Assembly (NCBI GenBank): GCA_900551305.1
Contig: URVK01000060.1
Span: 1-8,162 of the forward strand
Origin: an uncultured Collinsella sp.
Lineage (GTDB): Bacteria; Actinomycetota; Coriobacteriia; Coriobacteriales; Coriobacteriaceae
Reading direction: 5' to 3'
DNA length: 8,162 bases
In this document: in pieces, positions 5,693 through 8,162 of the stretch
How positions within the stretch are numbered: the first letter of the stretch is position 1
How the letters are laid out: each line of letters opens with the position of its first letter
Made by a program: the position numbers and the translations under genes
The notes under the pieces: model-generated
Told to the model about the DNA's origin: nothing
The model's input: the letters and a program-made list of their open reading frames with translations, nothing else
Databases searched by the model: none

Positions 5693-7306
5693 ATGGCCAT
5701 CATCAACAAGGGTATGTCCAGGCGTTCGTTCCTCGGCCTCACCGGCAGCGTCGCTGCTGTCGCCGGCCTTGGTCTCACTGGCTGCGGTGGCAGCTCTAGC
5801 GACGAGGGTTCCGCTTCCGGCTCCACCGATTCCGCCAACCGTGGCGGCGGCGTGATCACCGCTGGTTCCGCTTACGCTCCGTCCAGCTTCGATCCCGCCA
5901 GCACCGGCTCCGCTGTGGGCCTGGGTGCTAACTGGCACGTCGTCGAGGGCCTCTACGGCATCGATTACCACGACTACAGCACCTTCAACGAGCTCGCCAC
6001 CGACGATCCCAAGTCTGTGGACGACACCACTTTCGAGGTCACCATCCGCAAGGGCGCCAAGTTCTCCGATGGCACCGAGGTCACCGCTGACGATGTCGTT
6101 GCCTCCTACACCGCTTGCGCCGCTTCCGCTACCTATGCTCCGTTCTTCCAGCCCTTCGAGTCCATCGAGGCCAAGGACGCCAGCACCGTGACGGTCAAGA
6201 CTAAGGTCCCCAACTTCTCCCTGCTCAAGGATCGTCTGGCCATCGTCCGCGTTACCCCGGCCACCCAGACCGAGGAGGATCGCGCCAAGCAGCCGATCGG
6301 TTCCGGCCCCTGGATGTACGACTCTATCTCCGATACCGAGATCACCTTGGTTCCCAACCCCGAGTACAACGGTGAGTATGCTGCCGAGGATAAGAAGATC
6401 CAGTACAGCATCCTGACCGACCCCACCGCTCGCGTTACCGCTCAGCAGGAGGGCTCCACGCTCGTTATGGAGCTCGTTACCGCTGACGCCGTCGACCAGC
6501 TCGAGAGCGCCGGCTGCAAGATCGATAACGTTCAGGGTTTCGGCACCCGCTTCATCATGTTCAACGTCGCCAAGGAGCCTTGGAACAACGTCAAGGTCCG
6601 TCAGGCTGTCATGTATGCGCTCGACACCGAGAAGATGGTCAGCAACACCTTCGCCGGCCTTGCCACCGCTGCCAGCTGCTACCTGCCCAAGAGCTTCACC
6701 AACTATCATGAGGCTTCCACGGTGTACAAGACCGACGCCAAGAAGGCTAAGAAGCTCATCGAGGAGTCTGGTATCACCCCGGGTGCCATCACCCTGCGCA
6801 CCACCGACAACGAGCAGATTAAGGGCATGGCCGCCCAGGTCAAGAACGACCTCGATGCTCTCGGCTTCGATGTGACCATCCAGACCGATACCTCGCCGGC
6901 TACCTACGCTGCCATCGACGGCGGCGAGGCCTACGATATCCTTCTTGCCCCCGGCGATCCTTCCTGCTTCGGCGCCGACCCCGACCTGCTGCTCAACTGG
7001 TGGTACGGCGACAACGTCTGGATGCAGACCCGTTGCCCGTGGAAGGAGTCCGCTGAGTGGCAGAAGCTCCACGGTCTCATGGACGAGGCTCTTGCCGCTG
7101 AGGGCGACGAGCAGCAGAAGAAGTGGAACGAGTGCTTCGACATCATTGCCGACAACGCCGTTCTGTACCCTGTTGTTCACGTCAAGACCGTCTCCGCTTT
7201 CTGGGACGATCCGTCTACTGCGCCCAACGGCGAGGCCCTCGATGGCTTCAAGGGCATCGGCACGACGAGCATGTCCTTCAGGGGCGTTGCGACCGTCAAG
7301 GCGTAA
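5693..7306 (+). CDS. ABC transporter solute-binding lipoprotein, family 5 (peptide/nickel type)
   Basis: This is the extracytoplasmic receptor of a Dpp/Opp-type importer. It captures a peptide-like or other small ligand and delivers it to the membrane permeases. The 537-residue length fits the family. The N terminus carries a twin-arginine motif SRRSFLG (9-15), a hydrophobic stretch and a lipobox LTGC with the lipidated Cys31, then a Ser/Gly-rich linker (32-50). The family 5 signature is at about 113-137 (FEVTIRKGAKFSDGTEVTADD). ATG 5693 is chosen for its AGGAGA site; TTG 5678 would swallow that site, and ATG 5714 would leave the twin arginines almost at the N terminus. All lysine codons are AAG and isoleucine is nearly always ATC, the bias of a highly expressed gene. 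A permease gene follows after 157 nt. Substrate cannot be read from sequence; dipeptides, oligopeptides, sugars or metal chelates are all possible. Confidence 0.92.
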   Translation: MAIINKGMSRRSFLGLTGSVAAVAGLGLTGCGGSSSDEGSASGSTDSANRGGGVITAGSAYAPSSFDPASTGSAVGLGANWHVVEGLYGIDYHDYSTFNELATDDPKSVDDTTFEVTIRKGAKFSDGTEVTADDVVASYTACAASATYAPFFQPFESIEAKDASTVTVKTKVPNFSLLKDRLAIVRVTPATQTEEDRAKQPIGSGPWMYDSISDTEITLVPNPEYNGEYAAEDKKIQYSILTDPTARVTAQQEGSTLVMELVTADAVDQLESAGCKIDNVQGFGTRFIMFNVAKEPWNNVKVRQAVMYALDTEKMVSNTFAGLATAASCYLPKSFTNYHEASTVYKTDAKKAKKLIEESGITPGAITLRTTDNEQIKGMAAQVKNDLDALGFDVTIQTDTSPATYAAIDGGEAYDILLAPGDPSCFGADPDLLLNWWYGDNVWMQTRCPWKESAEWQKLHGLMDEALAAEGDEQQKKWNECFDIIADNAVLYPVVHVKTVSAFWDDPSTAPNGEALDGFKGIGTTSMSFRGVATVKA

Positions 7307-7321
7307 GACTCGCTTGAGTCT
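7306..7321 (+). repeat. Small hairpin overlapping the binding-protein stop codon
   Basis: AGACTC (7306-7311) and GAGTCT (7316-7321) form a perfect 6-bp stem with loop GCTT, beginning on the last base of the TAA stop. It may block 3' exonucleases or be fortuitous. A less regular hairpin, AGGAT (7328-7332) with ATCCT (7351-7355) plus inner CGG/CCG pairs, follows it. Confidence 0.4.
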
Positions 7322-7365
7322 GTATGCAGGATGTCGGCCGTTGGGACCGTATCCTCATAGTTGAA

Positions 7366-7404
7366 ACAAAGACCCGGGCGGCAACGATGTCGCTCGGGTC
7401 TTGT
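7366..7404 (+). terminator. Strong intercistronic hairpin, probably a partial terminator or mRNA stabiliser
   Basis: AAGACCCG (7369-7376) pairs with CGGGTCTT (7395-7402). The stem continues inward through 7377-7382 and 7389-7394, with two G-T wobbles, to the loop AACGAT, giving about 14 continuous pairs. C7367-G7403 and A7366-T7404 extend it past a bulged A. Only a short TTGTAAT follows, so termination is likely incomplete. A hairpin between a binding-protein gene and its permease gene is a well-known way to make much more binding protein than permease from one operon. Confidence 0.65.
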
Positions 7405-7405
7405 A

Positions 7406-7423
7406 ATGAGTATCCGTACTCAT
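7406..7423 (+). repeat. Second perfect hairpin directly after the partial terminator
   Basis: ATGAGTA (7406-7412) and TACTCAT (7417-7423) form a perfect 7-bp stem with loop TCCG, starting two bases after the preceding hairpin ends. At DNA level it could also be an operator-like inverted repeat. No promoter-like pair was recognised between it and the permease start. Confidence 0.45.
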
Positions 7424-7463
7424 ATACCAGTTGGTCCTACCGACAAAAGAAAGGGGAGAGAAC

Positions 7464-8123
7464 GTGAACAACTTGCTACGTTTGATTGGAAGGCGTCTTG
7501 TGGCGCTGCCGATCATGGCATTGGGCGTCACCGTCCTGGTGTTCTTCCTTATGTCGTTCTCCAAGACCGACCCCGCCTACACGGCGTTGGGTGACGGCGC
7601 CTCGCCCGAGGCGGTTGCCGAGTACCATGAGAAGTATGGTCTGGACGACCCCTGGCCCGTGCGCTACGTGCGCTATATGGGCGATCTGATCCATGGCGAC
7701 ATGGGCACCTATGGTGCTGCTCGCAACTCCGTTGCCAAGCGCATCTCCACGGCCCTGCCCGTCACGATGCAGCTGACCTTTATCGGTCTTGCTATCGGTG
7801 CGGTCGTTTCGTTTTTGCTCGGCGTCATCGCGGCACTGTATCGCGACAAATGGCCGGACCAAGTGATCCGCGTCTTTTCCATCGCCGGCTTGGCAACCCC
7901 GTCGTTCTGGCTTGCCGTTCTGTTGATCCTGCTGTTCTCTTCCTATCTTAAGGTGCTCCCGGCATCGGGTGCTCTGCCTCACTTCACCACGAATCCGGTT
8001 GGCTATCTGGGACGTATGATCATGCCCGCTATCGCCTTGGCATTTCCGCTGACGGGCCAGATGACTCGTATCGTGCGTACCGCCATGGTCGAGGAGCTCG
8101 ACAAGGATTATGTCCGTATGGCT
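7464..8123 (+). CDS. DppB/OppB-type ABC transporter permease (3' truncated)
   Basis: This is one of the two membrane permeases expected for the importer whose binding protein lies just upstream. GTG 7464 is preceded by AAAGGGGAG (7450-7458). About 220 credible residues of an expected 310-340 are present. The N terminus IGRRLVALPIMALGVTVLVFFL is the typical first membrane helix of the family. Next come the periplasmic loop with YHEKYGLDDPWPVRYVRY and GDMGTY, and then helices in the BPD transport domain (about residues 95-220). The frame reaches EELDKDYVRMA, the beginning of the conserved cytoplasmic EAA loop that contacts the ATPase; the expected RAKG continuation is replaced by the poly-C tail. 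The frame stays open to the end of the window, but the last 13 codons are not credible protein. The pairing with the upstream gene is inferred from order. Confidence 0.9.
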
Positions 8124-8162
8124 CCCCCCCCCCCCCGCCCCCCCGCGGGGGGTGATGATGAT
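8124..8162. other. Low-complexity contig end, probably sequencing or assembly artefact
   Basis: After the GCT at 8121-8123 the sequence becomes 13 C, G, 7 C, GC, 6 G and then TGATGATGAT. Bases 8139-8152 are a perfect C6-GC-G6 palindrome. The run begins in the middle of a conserved permease motif and would encode Pro/Gly/Asp repeats unknown in that place. It is best read as low-quality tail sequence. Confidence 0.85.

Noticed and set aside
5518..5799. A 93-codon plus-strand frame in the leader running into the binding-protein gene
   Set aside because: It overlaps the binding-protein gene in another frame, lies across the structured leader and encodes no recognisable protein.
5675..7180. A 501-codon open frame on the minus strand, opposite the binding-protein gene
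   Set aside because: It exists because the sense gene uses C- and G-ending codons throughout, which removes stops on the other strand. The protein is a Gly/Val/Leu-rich repeat-like string with no family motif, and the sense frame is a clear family 5 binding protein.
8139..8152. Perfect GC palindrome as a protein-binding site
   Set aside because: It is made only of C and G homopolymers in the artefactual contig tail.

Overview
The window is about 8.2 kb of high-GC bacterial DNA, and every credible gene is on the + strand. Protein style and layout suggest an actinobacterium of the class Coriobacteriia, possibly Collinsella or a relative. The pointers are the murJ and uvrC sequence types, a Tat-type lipoprotein binding protein, and AAG used for every lysine in the best-biased gene. 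This is an inference from pattern recognition, not from a search. The window looks like a whole short contig: both ends carry odd sequence (two in-frame TGA codons at the left, a poly-C/poly-G tail at the right).

Left part (1-5328), housekeeping: the C-terminal half of uvrA (nucleotide excision repair ATPase) ends in a hairpin terminator. A tight three-gene operon follows: ybaK-type Cys-tRNA(Pro) deacylase, murJ (lipid II flippase) and uvrC (excision nuclease). The spacings are 3 nt and 0 nt, so translation is probably coupled. uvrA and uvrC act in the same repair pathway; ybaK and murJ are unrelated functionally and are simply co-transcribed.

Right part (5329-8162), transport: a gene-free leader of about 360 nt precedes a family 5 (Dpp/Opp-type) solute-binding lipoprotein. 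This gene has a twin-arginine signal and a lipobox, and shows the codon bias of a highly expressed gene. A 157-nt intergenic stretch packed with hairpins follows, then the start of a DppB/OppB-type permease cut off by the contig end. The remaining dppC, dppD and dppF type genes would be expected beyond the window.

The most interesting non-coding part is the leader at 5329-5692. It can fold into a three-way-junction RNA (5488-5582), a second GC-rich hairpin (5640-5663) and a hairpin that buries the Shine-Dalgarno sequence of the binding-protein gene (5671-5689). This is the layout of a cis-regulatory RNA. I could not match it to a riboswitch class I know. I see no CRISPR array, insertion sequence, tRNA, rRNA, toxin-antitoxin or defence system.
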